Source: Blautia argi
GTDB taxonomy: Bacteria; Bacillota; Clostridia; Lachnospirales; Lachnospiraceae
Direction of reading: 5' to 3'
Length of the DNA stretch: 64,000 bases
Assembly: GCF_003287895.1 (NCBI RefSeq)
Contig: NZ_CP030280.1
Span: forward strand, 2,177,501-2,241,500
The translations under genes and the position numbers were made by a program. Below are positions 52,136 through 60,458 of the stretch, piece by piece; positions within the stretch are counted from its first letter, which is position 1; every line of letters begins with the position of its first letter. The notes under the pieces are model-generated. The model was not told the origin of the DNA. It saw nothing but the letters and a program-made list of their open reading frames with translations, and did not search any database.

Positions 52136-54214
52136 TTATTTTGCCAACAGCAGCATAATTTCATTGCTTCTTGCTACAAATTTTGTCATTTCTTCTGGTG
52201 TAAGCTGTCTATGGCTGATTAACGCCAGGTCATAAAGCTGTTCGCACAGAAGCTGTGTCTGTTCTCCCTCTTTATGTTCCAGCACATACTGTACCAGCTT
52301 GTTGTTTGCATTTAATACCAGGGTTTCCTGTCCGCCGAACATGGACGGATCCATGCCGTACATATTATACATTTTCATCATTTCCTGCATACGACGGTTT
52401 TCCTCAGAAATGGTCATCATGGAAGAAACCTTCTCGTTTTTCAGGCTTTCCACTTTCACAGTAAGATTGTCTTTTTTCAGCGCTTTCTTGAACACCTCAG
52501 ACAATTCTTTTGTTTCTTCCTCCAGATTTTTGCCGTCCTCTTTTACAGCTTCGGTTACATCTGCATCAATACGAAGGAATCTGACATTTTCCTTTACCTG
52601 CTCTACATGTGAGATAAAAGCAGAATCAATATTATGCTTCAGAATTACAGCGTCCTGTCCCTGTTCTTTAAACATATTGATGTACTGGCTCTGCTGTACC
52701 TCGTCTGTTACATAATAAATATTGGTTTTCTCCGGTTCCTTCTTTGCCTCTTCTTTGGCTTCCTCCAGAACCTCTTCCTTCTGCTCTTCTGTCACGACTT
52801 CCTGCTCTGCATCTGTATCGGGTGTTTCTTTTGTGTTTTCTTTGATGCAGTCTTCCAGTGTCAGGTATTTTCCGTCAATGTTCTTGTAAAGAATGTGATC
52901 CATCATTCTTTCAGAGAATTTCATGTCCTTTAAGCAGCCGAATTTAATAAACGGATTGATATCGTCCCAGTATTTCTCGTAATTTTCTCTGTCTGTCTTG
53001 CACATACCAGTCAGCTTGTCCGCTACCTTTTTGCTGATATAATCAGAAATTTTCTTTACAAAGCCGTCATTCTGAAGCGCACTTCTGGATACATTCAGCG
53101 GTAAATCCGGGCAATCGATAACACCCTTTAAGAGCATCAGGAACTCAGGAATAACCTCTTTAATGTTGTCTGCAATAAAGACCTGATTGTTGTACAGCTT
53201 AATGGTTCCCTCAATGGATTCGTATTCCATATTGATTTTCGGGAAGTACAAAATACCTTTTAAGTTAAACGGATAATCCATGTTCAGATGAATCCAGAAC
53301 AGAGGCTCTTTGTAATCCATAAATACCTTGCGGTAAAATGCCTTGTAATCCTCGTCTGTACACTCATTTGGGTGTTTTGTCCATAAAGGATTTGTATCGC
53401 TTAAAGAAACCGGACGTTTATGGATTTTCACCATTTCTCTTGCAGGAGAAATTTCCACAACTTCTTTTTCTCCGTTTTCGTTTTCTTTCTCCTCTGTCTT
53501 GGCGTCCTCGTGGATATGCTCAACCACAACATCGTCTTCTCTGACTTCAGATTCCTCTACGGTTTCGTATTCCTGAGGTGCGTTTGCCTTGGACAGGAAA
53601 ATTTCTACCGGCATAAAGGAGCAGTATTTTTCAATGATTTCTCTTGCACGGTATTCATTGGCAAACTCCAGACTCTCCTCATTTAAGAACAGGGTAATCT
53701 CTGTACCAACCTCTGTCTTATTTCCTTCACCGATTTCATACTCTGTGCCGCCGTCACATGCCCAGTGTACGGCTGTGGCGCCGTCCTTGTAGGAAAGGGT
53801 ATCAATATGCACTTCATCTGCCACCATAAATGCAGAATAAAAGCCTAAACCAAAGTGTCCGATAATCTGGTCTTCATTTGTCTTGTCCTTATATTTCTCT
53901 AAAAACTGAGTTGCGCCGGAAAAAGCAATCTGTGTAATATACTCTTCTACCTCGTCAGCCGTCATACCAAGACCGGTATCTATAAATTTCAGAGTTTTCT
54001 CTTCCGGATTTACAATTACCTGAATTTTATTTTTATGATTTTCCGGAAAGGTATATTCGCCCATAACCTCCAGCTTTTTCAGCTTTGTAATCGCATCACA
54101 GCCGTTGGAAATCAATTCACGGAAAAAGATGTCATGATCTGAATAAAGCCATTTTTTAATAATCGGAAAAATATTGTCACTGTTAATTGATAAAGTACCA
54201 CGCTTGTTAGCCAT
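52136..54214 (-). CDS. htpG: molecular chaperone HtpG (Hsp90)
   Basis: Encodes 692 residues. The N-terminal GHKL ATPase has ELISNGCDAITK (about 32-43), DTGLGMTADEV (about 77-87) and IGHFGLGFYSAFMVAD (about 118). An acidic, Glu/Lys-rich insertion at about 220-255 makes it longer than Escherichia coli HtpG. A middle domain (SRSALQNDG, about 363) and a C-terminal dimerisation domain follow, with a second acidic linker (about 475-505, EEQKEEVLEEAKEEAKKEPE). A consensus promoter and a perfect CIRCE element lie upstream, indicating HrcA control. Cytoplasmic stress chaperone. Confidence 0.96.
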   Translation of the reverse strand: MANKRGTLSINSDNIFPIIKKWLYSDHDIFFRELISNGCDAITKLKKLEVMGEYTFPENHKNKIQVIVNPEEKTLKFIDTGLGMTADEVEEYITQIAFSGATQFLEKYKDKTNEDQIIGHFGLGFYSAFMVADEVHIDTLSYKDGATAVHWACDGGTEYEIGEGNKTEVGTEITLFLNEESLEFANEYRAREIIEKYCSFMPVEIFLSKANAPQEYETVEESEVREDDVVVEHIHEDAKTEEKENENGEKEVVEISPAREMVKIHKRPVSLSDTNPLWTKHPNECTDEDYKAFYRKVFMDYKEPLFWIHLNMDYPFNLKGILYFPKINMEYESIEGTIKLYNNQVFIADNIKEVIPEFLMLLKGVIDCPDLPLNVSRSALQNDGFVKKISDYISKKVADKLTGMCKTDRENYEKYWDDINPFIKFGCLKDMKFSERMMDHILYKNIDGKYLTLEDCIKENTKETPDTDAEQEVVTEEQKEEVLEEAKEEAKKEPEKTNIYYVTDEVQQSQYINMFKEQGQDAVILKHNIDSAFISHVEQVKENVRFLRIDADVTEAVKEDGKNLEEETKELSEVFKKALKKDNLTVKVESLKNEKVSSMMTISEENRRMQEMMKMYNMYGMDPSMFGGQETLVLNANNKLVQYVLEHKEGEQTQLLCEQLYDLALISHRQLTPEEMTKFVARSNEIMLLLAK

Positions 54215-54254
54215 GATAAATGCATCTCCTTTTTATCTGATCTGATTTAATCCC

Positions 54255-54283
54255 ATATTAATACGCAAAAAGATAAAAGTCAA
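54255..54283 (-). promoter_or_regulatory. sigma-A promoter of htpG
   Basis: TTGACT (54283-54278), 17-base spacer, TAATAT (54260-54255) on the minus strand, about 40 bases before the htpG ATG. Confidence 0.75.
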
Positions 54284-54290
54284 GAGAAAA

Positions 54291-54317
54291 TTAGCACTCA
54301 TTTTTAGTGAGTGCTAA
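54291..54317 (-). promoter_or_regulatory. CIRCE operator (HrcA binding site)
   Basis: TTAGCACTC-N9-GAGTGCTAA, a perfect match to the CIRCE consensus, lies seven bases upstream of the htpG -35 box. CIRCE is the site of the heat-shock repressor HrcA, usually in front of groESL and the hrcA-dnaK operon. Confidence 0.95.
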
Positions 54318-54330
54318 TAATTTATAATTT

Positions 54331-54990
54331 TTATACTTTTTTAATATTTTCTGTTTTCTGTGCCACCAGAAAAATATTCGGCGGATTTTTATGAAGATTT
54401 ACAATTTCCAGAATCAAAAAGCCATGCTTCTGTATTCTGCGCATCAGGCCAATGGGAGTGTCAAACGCCACATAGGGCATGAGATGCAACTTGCTTTTCC
54501 AGAATTTTCTCACAGAATCTCTGGAAAGATTTCTGCCAAGACAATCTGTAGCAGAAATAAAAATCCCCCCCGGCTTTAAAAGCTTATAAATCCGCTCCAG
54601 CACCTCGTCCTGATTTTCCATGTAAAGCAGCACATTATAAGCTGTTACCACATCAAAGGCTTCTTTCGGAAAATCCATATCTAAAAGATTGCTGCAGTGA
54701 AACTGTATATTATCCTTTCCCAGGTTCTTTGCCTTTTCCTCTGCTTTTTGCAGCATTTCCTCTGAAATATCAAGAGCTGTAATCTCTTTTACATAATCTG
54801 CAAGCTGCATGGTGACAATGCCTGTTCCGCATCCGATTTCCAGCACCCGGTTCTCCCTGTCCAAAAAAGCCAAAGAGCGCTTTACTGTTTTTTTGTAGGC
54901 ATTCTTATAGACATTTAAAACCTGTTTGTCAAACTCCCTGGAACGTCTGTCCCAAAAGTCAGAACCATCTTTTTGCTTCATACCGTCCAC
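54331..54990 (-). CDS. class I SAM-dependent methyltransferase
   Basis: Encodes 219 residues. Motif I VLEIGCGTGIVTMQLADYV (about 46-64), ITALDISEEML (about 71), NIQFHCSNLLDMDFP (about 93) and FDVVTAYNVLLYMENQDEVL (about 112) form a standard Rossmann methyltransferase. The N-terminal FWDRRSREFD suggests a UbiE/YcgJ-like small-molecule enzyme; substrate unknown. It ends 14 bases from the CIRCE element, so it is not under that operator. It is preceded by the aldehyde dehydrogenase gene by ten bases and probably shares its transcript. Confidence 0.88.
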   Translation of the reverse strand: MDGMKQKDGSDFWDRRSREFDKQVLNVYKNAYKKTVKRSLAFLDRENRVLEIGCGTGIVTMQLADYVKEITALDISEEMLQKAEEKAKNLGKDNIQFHCSNLLDMDFPKEAFDVVTAYNVLLYMENQDEVLERIYKLLKPGGIFISATDCLGRNLSRDSVRKFWKSKLHLMPYVAFDTPIGLMRRIQKHGFLILEIVNLHKNPPNIFLVAQKTENIKKV

Positions 54991-55000
54991 TCCCTTCCAA

Positions 55001-56371
55001 TCATTTTAAAAACATACGCAAAAACTGTTTTTTTACTTTTGTATAGGGTTGATACCGCACAGGTAAATCCAGATAATTTCCCTTTTTCACTATACTTTTT
55101 CTGTGACTGAAGGTATCAAAACTCTTTTTTCCATGATAGCTTCCCATTCCGCTTGCTCCCACGCCGCCAAAGCCCATATACGGTGTTGCAAGATGAATAA
55201 TGGTATCATTGATGCAGCCGCCGCCAAAAGAAAGATTTTTCAAAATTCTCTGTTCTGTTGCTTTATTTGTAGTAAAGAGATAAAGCGCCAGAGGTTTTTC
55301 CCTGCTGCTGATAAAGTCTTCCGCTTCCTCTATGGAAGCATAGGTCAGAACCGGAAGCACCGGACCGAAAATTTCCTCCTGCATCACAGGGGCGTCCGAA
55401 GAAACTTTCTCCAGTATGGTAGGGGCTATCTGCAGGCTCTCTTCCCTGCCATAGCCTCCTTCTGCAATTTTTTCTCCCTGCAAAAGGTCTAACACCCGGT
55501 CATAATGCTTTTTGTTTATCATTCTGGGATAATCAGGATTGTCCAGAGGGTTCTCTCCCAGCATCTGATGTATCCATGCTTTTACATACTTAAGAAACGG
55601 CTCCTTTACCGTTTCCTGTACCAGAAGATAATCCGGCGCCACACAGGTCTGACCGCTGTTTAAATATTTTCCGAACACCAGACGCTTTGCCGCCATTTTT
55701 AAATCCGCAGTTTCATCTACAATACAGGGACTTTTTCCTCCCAGCTCCAGTGTCACCGGAGTCAGATGCACGGCTGCCTTTTCAAGCACAAGCCGACCCA
55801 CTGCCTTTCCTCCGGTAAAGAAAATATAGTCAAAGCGTTGCTCCAAGAGAAGGCTGTTTTCTTCTCTGCCTCCCTCTACCACTGCTACAAACTCCGGCGG
55901 AAAAAGAAAAGAAAGCAGCTCTTTGAGTACAGCCGATGTATGGGGTGCATAGGCTGAGGGCTTTACCACACAGCAGTTTCCTGCCGCAATGGCGCCAATC
56001 AGCGGCTCCATGCACAGCATAAAAGGATAATTCCAGGGGGACATAATCAGCACGACACCATATGGTTCTGTCACCTCAAAGCTCTTTGCCGGAAACTGGG
56101 CCAGAGGCGTAAAAACGGGACATGGCTTTGCCCAGTCTGAAACCTTTTTTTTCACATAGGACAATTCTGAAAGGGTCATTCCCACCTCTGTCATATAAGA
56201 CTCAAATTCTGATTTTCCAAGGTCAGCCAAAAGCGCCTGATGAATCTTCTTTTCATAGGAATAAATTCCCTTCTCAAGCCTTTCCAGAGATTTTTTCCGA
56301 AAAGTCAGAGATTTGGTCACTCCCTTCTGAAAAAATGCTCTCTGCTTTTGTACCAGATAAGCCATCTCCAT
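55001..56371 (-). CDS. aldehyde dehydrogenase, class 3-like (AldH/YwdH type)
   Basis: Encodes 456 residues, the length of the short ALDH3-like group. The NAD-binding loop FTGGKAVGRLV (about 188), catalytic Glu in VTLELGGKSPCIVD (about 210-223) and nucleophile Cys in NSGQTCVAPDYLLV (about 243) are present, as is PVMQEEIFGPVLPVLTY near 335. It oxidises aldehydes with NAD(P). In an anaerobe it may serve detoxification or alcohol/aldehyde balancing; the substrate is not evident. Same direction as the methyltransferase gene. Confidence 0.93.
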   Translation of the reverse strand: MEMAYLVQKQRAFFQKGVTKSLTFRKKSLERLEKGIYSYEKKIHQALLADLGKSEFESYMTEVGMTLSELSYVKKKVSDWAKPCPVFTPLAQFPAKSFEVTEPYGVVLIMSPWNYPFMLCMEPLIGAIAAGNCCVVKPSAYAPHTSAVLKELLSFLFPPEFVAVVEGGREENSLLLEQRFDYIFFTGGKAVGRLVLEKAAVHLTPVTLELGGKSPCIVDETADLKMAAKRLVFGKYLNSGQTCVAPDYLLVQETVKEPFLKYVKAWIHQMLGENPLDNPDYPRMINKKHYDRVLDLLQGEKIAEGGYGREESLQIAPTILEKVSSDAPVMQEEIFGPVLPVLTYASIEEAEDFISSREKPLALYLFTTNKATEQRILKNLSFGGGCINDTIIHLATPYMGFGGVGASGMGSYHGKKSFDTFSHRKSIVKKGNYLDLPVRYQPYTKVKKQFLRMFLK

Positions 56372-56395
56372 GCTCTGTACCCTCCTGCCTGCTTT

Positions 56396-56659
56396 CTATC
56401 CCTCTACAATCAGATACTGTCCGTTTGGCAGAGGAAAAACCTCGCTTGCGTCCTCCAGTTCCTCCATGGACATATCCTCCACATCCATACCGTTTTCTTC
56501 AAAATATTCCCTGACTTCCTTTAAAGAATCCACAACAACTGCCATGCAATCCTCTAAAAATGCTTCTGCCTCTTCTTCGGTTTCTGCCACAGGCTCGGTA
56601 AAAAGCTGCTCCTGATTTCTCAAAAATGTTAAAATGCACTCTTCGCTGTATTCATTCAT
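56396..56659 (-). CDS. small acidic protein of unknown function
   Basis: Encodes 87 residues, strongly acidic, largely helical (EEEAEAFLEDCMAVVVDSLK, about 28-47) with a final PLPNGQYLIVEG strand. There is no Cys pair, signal peptide or membrane segment. The ATG at 56659 overlaps the HAD phosphatase stop by eight bases, so it is translated with that gene. I do not recognise the family. Confidence 0.7.
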   Translation of the reverse strand: MNEYSEECILTFLRNQEQLFTEPVAETEEEAEAFLEDCMAVVVDSLKEVREYFEENGMDVEDMSMEELEDASEVFPLPNGQYLIVEG

Positions 56660-57446
56660 ACCAATTTCCTCCCTGTTCTATTATTTTTTCCAATACCGCT
56701 TCCACGGTTTGAGCGGTTCTTCCTGCTGTCTGCCGAACTTCCTTCTTGGCGCTGCCCACTGCAAAGCCATAGGCGACCTCCTGCAACATTTCCAAATCAT
56801 TAAAGTTATCCCCAAAAGCTGCACATTCCTCCTCCGTTATGAGAAGATGTCTTTTCAGCACCCGAATCCCATTGCCCTTATCTGCACTCATAGGCATCAT
56901 ATCCAGCCAGGAAAGCCCTGAGGTCACCACAGTTGCTCTGTCCCCAAAGGCTTTTTTCCAAAAAGGTGCAATAAACTCTGCACTGTTTTCCTCATATACG
57001 GAAATCTTAATCATATCCTCAGGTACCTGAAAAATATCCGGCAGAATGGTTGTGTTATTTTTCACAAAATCAATCATATATTTCCGGAAATCCTCTGTCT
57101 TTGGCTGCAGATAAACCGTTTTCTCTCCGGAAACTACCAGCTCTGCCCGTTCTTTCTTCAATATGCTATGCAGGATTTCCTCTGCCAATTCCCGCTCAAA
57201 AACATCTTTATGTAAAATTTTCCCTTTATAGACAACCATTGCCCCGTTTTCGCAAACATAGGCAATTTCGTCACAGACCGGTTCAAACAGCCGTCTGAGA
57301 TTTGTATACTGTCTTCCGCTGGCTGCCACAAACAGAATTCCCATTTTTTTCAGTTGCTTTATCTGCTCTATCACGGTGTCAGAAAGGGTTCTTGCACCAT
57401 TTTGGAGAAGCGTTCCGTCTAAATCACTGGCTATGAGCTTTATCAT
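56652..57446 (-). CDS. Cof-type HAD-IIB family phosphatase
   Basis: Encodes 264 residues from ATG 57446 with GGAGAGG upstream; the longer frame has no ribosome site. Motif I ASDLDGTLLQ (Asp 8 and 10), motif II FVAASGRQYTNL (about 38), a class IIB cap domain (about 85-185), and motif III/IV AFGDNFNDLEMLQEVAYGFAV (about 213, partly quoted) define Cof-type sugar-phosphate or FMN phosphatases. Substrate unknown. It sits four bases after the second HAD gene in a four-gene cluster (maf, two HADs, small acidic protein). Confidence 0.92.
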   Translation of the reverse strand: MIKLIASDLDGTLLQNGARTLSDTVIEQIKQLKKMGILFVAASGRQYTNLRRLFEPVCDEIAYVCENGAMVVYKGKILHKDVFERELAEEILHSILKKERAELVVSGEKTVYLQPKTEDFRKYMIDFVKNNTTILPDIFQVPEDMIKISVYEENSAEFIAPFWKKAFGDRATVVTSGLSWLDMMPMSADKGNGIRVLKRHLLITEEECAAFGDNFNDLEMLQEVAYGFAVGSAKKEVRQTAGRTAQTVEAVLEKIIEQGGNWYE

Positions 57447-57450
57447 TTTT

Positions 57451-58122
57451 CTACCTCTCCTTTTCCTTCCCTTTTGCAAAATCCAGAATTTCACCGGGAC
57501 GATCCACGATTTTATCCGCGTGATGCTCTTCCAGCTCTTTTCTTGGACGAAAGCCCCAGGTTACGCCTATGGTAAACATTCCCGCTGCCTTTCCGGTATC
57601 CATATCTGTATTGGTATCTCCGCAGTAAATACACTCTTTTGGAGAAATCTGAAATTCCTCTGCAATGGCAAGGGCTCCTACAGGAGAAGGCTTTCTCGGA
57701 ATGTTCGCTGTCTGCCCCTGCACCTTGTGAAATCTGTCTTTTCCGAAAATTCTCTCCACAACTTCTACTGCTGCTTCATGTGGTTTATTAGAAAAAACAG
57801 CTATTTTGATCCCCTGCTCCTTTAATCCGTCTAAAAGTTCTAAAATTCCATCAAAAGGCTTTACATGGTAAAAAGGATTCTCTCCAAACCATTTCCGATA
57901 CAAAACCCGCACTGCCTCATAATCCGCCTGCGCTCCTCCTGGAACTGCCTGCAGCATTCTTCTTACCAGCTCGTCAGCCCCGTCCCCTGCATAAAAGTTA
58001 TAGGACTCTACCGGAAGCTCCTCCAGATGAAAATGCCGCAGGGTCTTATTTCCCACATAGGCGATGGACTCCACCGTATCTGCAATGGTTCCGTCCAGGT
58101 CAAAAATACAAGCCTTATACAT
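57451..58122 (-). CDS. HAD family hydrolase, phosphoglycolate phosphatase-like
   Basis: Encodes 223 residues. Motif I CIFDLDGTIADTVES (Asp 8 and 10), cap domain of class IA (about 15-90), motif II IAVFSNKPHEAA (about 109), Lys in PRKPSPVGAL (about 148) and motif III CIYCGDTNTDMDTGKAAGM (about 166) match Gph/PpaX-like phosphatases. Cytosolic. Located four bases from maf and from the next HAD gene, an operon in which such housecleaning activities would fit together. Confidence 0.9.
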   Translation of the reverse strand: MYKACIFDLDGTIADTVESIAYVGNKTLRHFHLEELPVESYNFYAGDGADELVRRMLQAVPGGAQADYEAVRVLYRKWFGENPFYHVKPFDGILELLDGLKEQGIKIAVFSNKPHEAAVEVVERIFGKDRFHKVQGQTANIPRKPSPVGALAIAEEFQISPKECIYCGDTNTDMDTGKAAGMFTIGVTWGFRPRKELEEHHADKIVDRPGEILDFAKGKEKER

Positions 58123-58125
58123 GTC

Positions 58126-58713
58126 TTACCACTCCTTTATCTCTATTCCCAGCTTTTTGCATTCCTGATACAACCTTGCCAGGGGCAGGCCCACTACATT
58201 GTTGTAATCTCCGTGAATTTCTTTTATGAAAATTGCGAATCTCCCCTGGATTCCATAAGCGCCCGCCTTATCCATGGACTCTCCTGTTTCCACATAAGCC
58301 CGGATTTCTTCTTCTGTCATGGTATAAAAGCAAACCTGCGTTTTCTCATAAAAGGTATGGACACGTTCTGTTTTCCCTTCTCTTTCCATAAGGGTAACTC
58401 CGGTATAAACCTGGTGCTCCTTCCCCTGAAGCATACGCAGCATCTGCACGGCCTCTTCCTTGCCCGAGGGCTTTCCCAGAATCTCCCCTTCTGCGGCAAC
58501 TACGGTATCTGCGCCAATAACCAGAACATCTCCTTTTGTTTTCATATAAATATCACGGCATTTTAACAGAGATAATTCCTCTACCGCCTCTCCCGGATCT
58601 GTGGCAGTTATGTGTTCCTCTGCCTGGCTTGGCTTTACAAGAAAAGGAATTCCTGCCTGCGACAGCAGTTCCCGCCGTCTTGGTGATGCGCTTGCAAGTA
58701 TAATTTCTTTCAT
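58126..58713 (-). CDS. maf: Maf-like nucleoside triphosphate pyrophosphatase
   Basis: Encodes 195 residues from ATG 58713 with AAGGAG upstream; an open stretch to 58830 is rejected as it lacks a start signal. ILASASPRRRELLSQAG (about 4-20), GADTVVAAEGEILGKP (about 67-82) and the SMDKAGAYGIQGRFAIFI region (about 146-163) are Maf signatures. The family hydrolyses dTTP, UTP and modified pyrimidines. First gene of the maf-HAD-HAD cluster, 131 bases after the DUF3793 gene. Confidence 0.94.
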   Translation of the reverse strand: MKEIILASASPRRRELLSQAGIPFLVKPSQAEEHITATDPGEAVEELSLLKCRDIYMKTKGDVLVIGADTVVAAEGEILGKPSGKEEAVQMLRMLQGKEHQVYTGVTLMEREGKTERVHTFYEKTQVCFYTMTEEEIRAYVETGESMDKAGAYGIQGRFAIFIKEIHGDYNNVVGLPLARLYQECKKLGIEIKEW

Positions 58714-58844
58714 TGTCTGCTCCTTTTTTGCAGTATGAAATCTCTTCTGGTGTACTGCATAATAAAAGTATATCTTGACTTTTTGTGAAGCGCAACCTCT
58801 TTTTTGAACCCAGAAACGGTTCGAAGCCATATTACCGCAGCCCC

Positions 58845-59397
58845 TTATGCCGCTACAATCATTTTTTTCACCGGTCTGCCTCCTGAATATAGCTGTGCAT
58901 AGACCTGTTCACATTTTTTGAATTTACGGAAGGTTTCTTTTGCCTCGCACTCATTGCAATATACTTTCCAGCAGCCGCAACACTTGCAGTTTCTTCCCTT
59001 GTTTTCCATAAATCCTTTTACGTCCTCCCTGGGATATCCCAGAAACAATCCGATTTCGTGGGGAAATTTTTCTCCGCTTAAAAGTCTTTCTTTCAGACAG
59101 ACCAGAGCTTGCAGATACTGTTCATACACATATCCCTCTGCTTCCAGTATTTCCCGTGTTTCCCGACAGCTTAAATCCTGTATAAGACGGCTCTTTCTGT
59201 ACACATAAAGAAGCGCCCTTTTTTCATGAAAACGCATAACCATAAGATCCAGTCCCTTTTCCCGGAAAACCTGCTGCCACTTCTGCAAGGTTTCCTTTAA
59301 TTCCTCCATGCTTTCCCAGGGATACCAGAAAAGGTTTGCGGTCTTCAGCCCCCGCAAGGGTAGGCGCACTGTGTCGAATCAAAAATTCGTCAAGCAT
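58845..59397 (-). pseudogene. DUF3793 family protein, frame broken at 59349-59353
   Basis: The main frame encodes GLKTANLFWYP and on to a Cys cluster NCKCCGCWKVYCNECEAK (about 150-167 of the restored protein) that could bind metal. The expected N-terminus MLDEFLIRHSAPTLAG is encoded from ATG 59397 one frame away. The frames meet at a run of five C (59349-59353); with four the text joins as TLAGLKTANLFWYP, giving about 183 residues. An indel error or recent mutation are the options. The ATG overlaps the stop of the DUF2325 gene by eight bases. The DUF2325-DUF3793 pair is frequent in Lachnospiraceae near metal-transport genes. Confidence 0.82.
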
Positions 59398-59689
59398 GAA
59401 TCACACCTCCCTTAATATCCTCCAAAACAGACTGCAGCGCAGCCGTACTTGCCCTGTGTATTCTCACAATGGGAATTTTATTTCGTTTGGCCTCCTGGGA
59501 GGCATTCATCACCATTTTGTGAGAAACCGTATTGGTAAACATTAAAAGCAAATCCGGACACCCCATTTTTTTCTTAATAGAACCATGTTCCTTTACAAAC
59601 ACCTTTGCCTTACACCCATAATTCTCACAGAGATTTTCATATCTGGTTACCATTCGTTCATTTCCTCCGATAATAATTACAATACTCAT
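59390..59689 (-). CDS. DUF2325 domain protein
   Basis: Encodes 99 residues from ATG 59689 with GGAGG upstream. MSIVIIIGGNERMVTRYENL (1-20), CKAKVFVKEHG (about 25), CPDLLLMFTNTVSHKMVMNA (about 43) and KIPIVRIHRAST (about 71) match DUF2325, a small Rossmann-like domain of unknown function. Two identical-pattern operators and a clear promoter precede it, suggesting metal- or stress-responsive control. Coupled to the DUF3793 gene by overlap. Confidence 0.85.
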   Translation of the reverse strand: MSIVIIIGGNERMVTRYENLCENYGCKAKVFVKEHGSIKKKMGCPDLLLMFTNTVSHKMVMNASQEAKRNKIPIVRIHRASTAALQSVLEDIKGGVIHA

Positions 59690-59749
59690 TTCTTCTCTTC
59701 CTCCTGTTACTATTCTTCCATATTTTTTCGCCTTCATACCACTATTTAA

Positions 59750-59763
59750 TTAGTCAAAACTAA
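59750..59763. promoter_or_regulatory. operator 1, TTAGT-N4-ACTAA
   Basis: TTAGTCAAAACTAA, inverted repeat of two TTAGT half-sites, 60 bases before the DUF2325 start. Same pattern as 59820-59833. Half-sites resemble DtxR/MntR-type boxes; the regulator is not encoded in this window. Confidence 0.65.
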
Positions 59764-59819
59764 CCTATTATCAAAACGAAAGCAATGAAAAACAGAATTA
59801 CAGAATTTCTTTGCCTAAA

Positions 59820-59833
59820 TTAGTTAAGACTAA
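59820..59833. promoter_or_regulatory. operator 2, TTAGT-N4-ACTAA
   Basis: TTAGTTAAGACTAA, about 15 bases downstream of the -10 box on the minus strand, a position suited to repression of the DUF2325-DUF3793 transcript. Confidence 0.7.
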
Positions 59834-59849
59834 CTTTTTTTATATTTCT

Positions 59850-59877
59850 ATCATACGGATTTCTTCTATTCTGTCAA
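59850..59877 (-). promoter_or_regulatory. promoter of the DUF2325-DUF3793 unit
   Basis: Perfect TTGACA (59877-59872), 16-base spacer, TATGAT (59855-59850) on the minus strand. Between here and the divergent gene at 59995 nothing else is seen; the 305-base gap 59690-59994 is otherwise explained by the two operators and AT-rich leader. Confidence 0.75.
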
Positions 59878-59994
59878 TAGTTTTTTGGGAATTTTAGATA
59901 AAATTAATGAAAAAACCTCTTTCTTCTCCTTATAAAAAGGATTATAATGGAGAACATATAGAGTATGGAAGTAAAACTCAGAAAGGATAAGAGT

Positions 59995-60426
59995 ATGGGA
60001 AATTTCGGAAAAAAACTTTTAGGTATGGGCGCTTTAGGCGCAGCAGCCGGAGCTGCAGCTTATTATTTTATGAAAAAGAAAAATGAGAACCCGGATTTAC
60101 AGGAAGAGTTTGCTGATTTTCAGGACAACTTAAAAGAAACAGCTGCTTCTGCTGCAGGTGTGGCTTCCACCTTCAAAAAAGTCATGGAAAAATCTGTGGA
60201 TGAGGCAGTAAGCAAGGTCAAAGAACACACAGATGATTTTCTTGATGATGATATTTTTGAAGAAGAGGATTTTACTGACGCAGTAAAAGATGCGGTTGAA
60301 GATACCGTGAAAGATACCGCAAAAAAAGCGGAGGATATCAAAAAAGAGGTTAAAGAAACAGCAGAAAATTTCACACAGGAGATAAAGGACGCTGTGCAGA
60401 AAGCAAAAGAAGAACCGGAAGTATAA
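59995..60426 (+). CDS. small YtxH-like protein with N-terminal helix and charged coil
   Basis: Encodes 143 residues from ATG 59995, with AAAGGA upstream; an earlier ATG (59965) adds ten residues but lacks spacing to a ribosome site. A Gly/Ala-rich hydrophobic helix (LLGMGALGAAAGAAAYYFM, about 8-26) is followed by KKK and a long acidic/basic amphipathic coil with repeated 'DAVKDAVEDTVKDTAKKAED' type heptads (about 95-115). This shape is that of YtxH/gas-vesicle-like stress proteins. It likely sits at the membrane; function unknown. Confidence 0.75.
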   Translation: MGNFGKKLLGMGALGAAAGAAAYYFMKKKNENPDLQEEFADFQDNLKETAASAAGVASTFKKVMEKSVDEAVSKVKEHTDDFLDDDIFEEEDFTDAVKDAVEDTVKDTAKKAEDIKKEVKETAENFTQEIKDAVQKAKEEPEV

Positions 60427-60458
60427 TCCGGTATACCAAAGAGGGAGGATATAAAATA

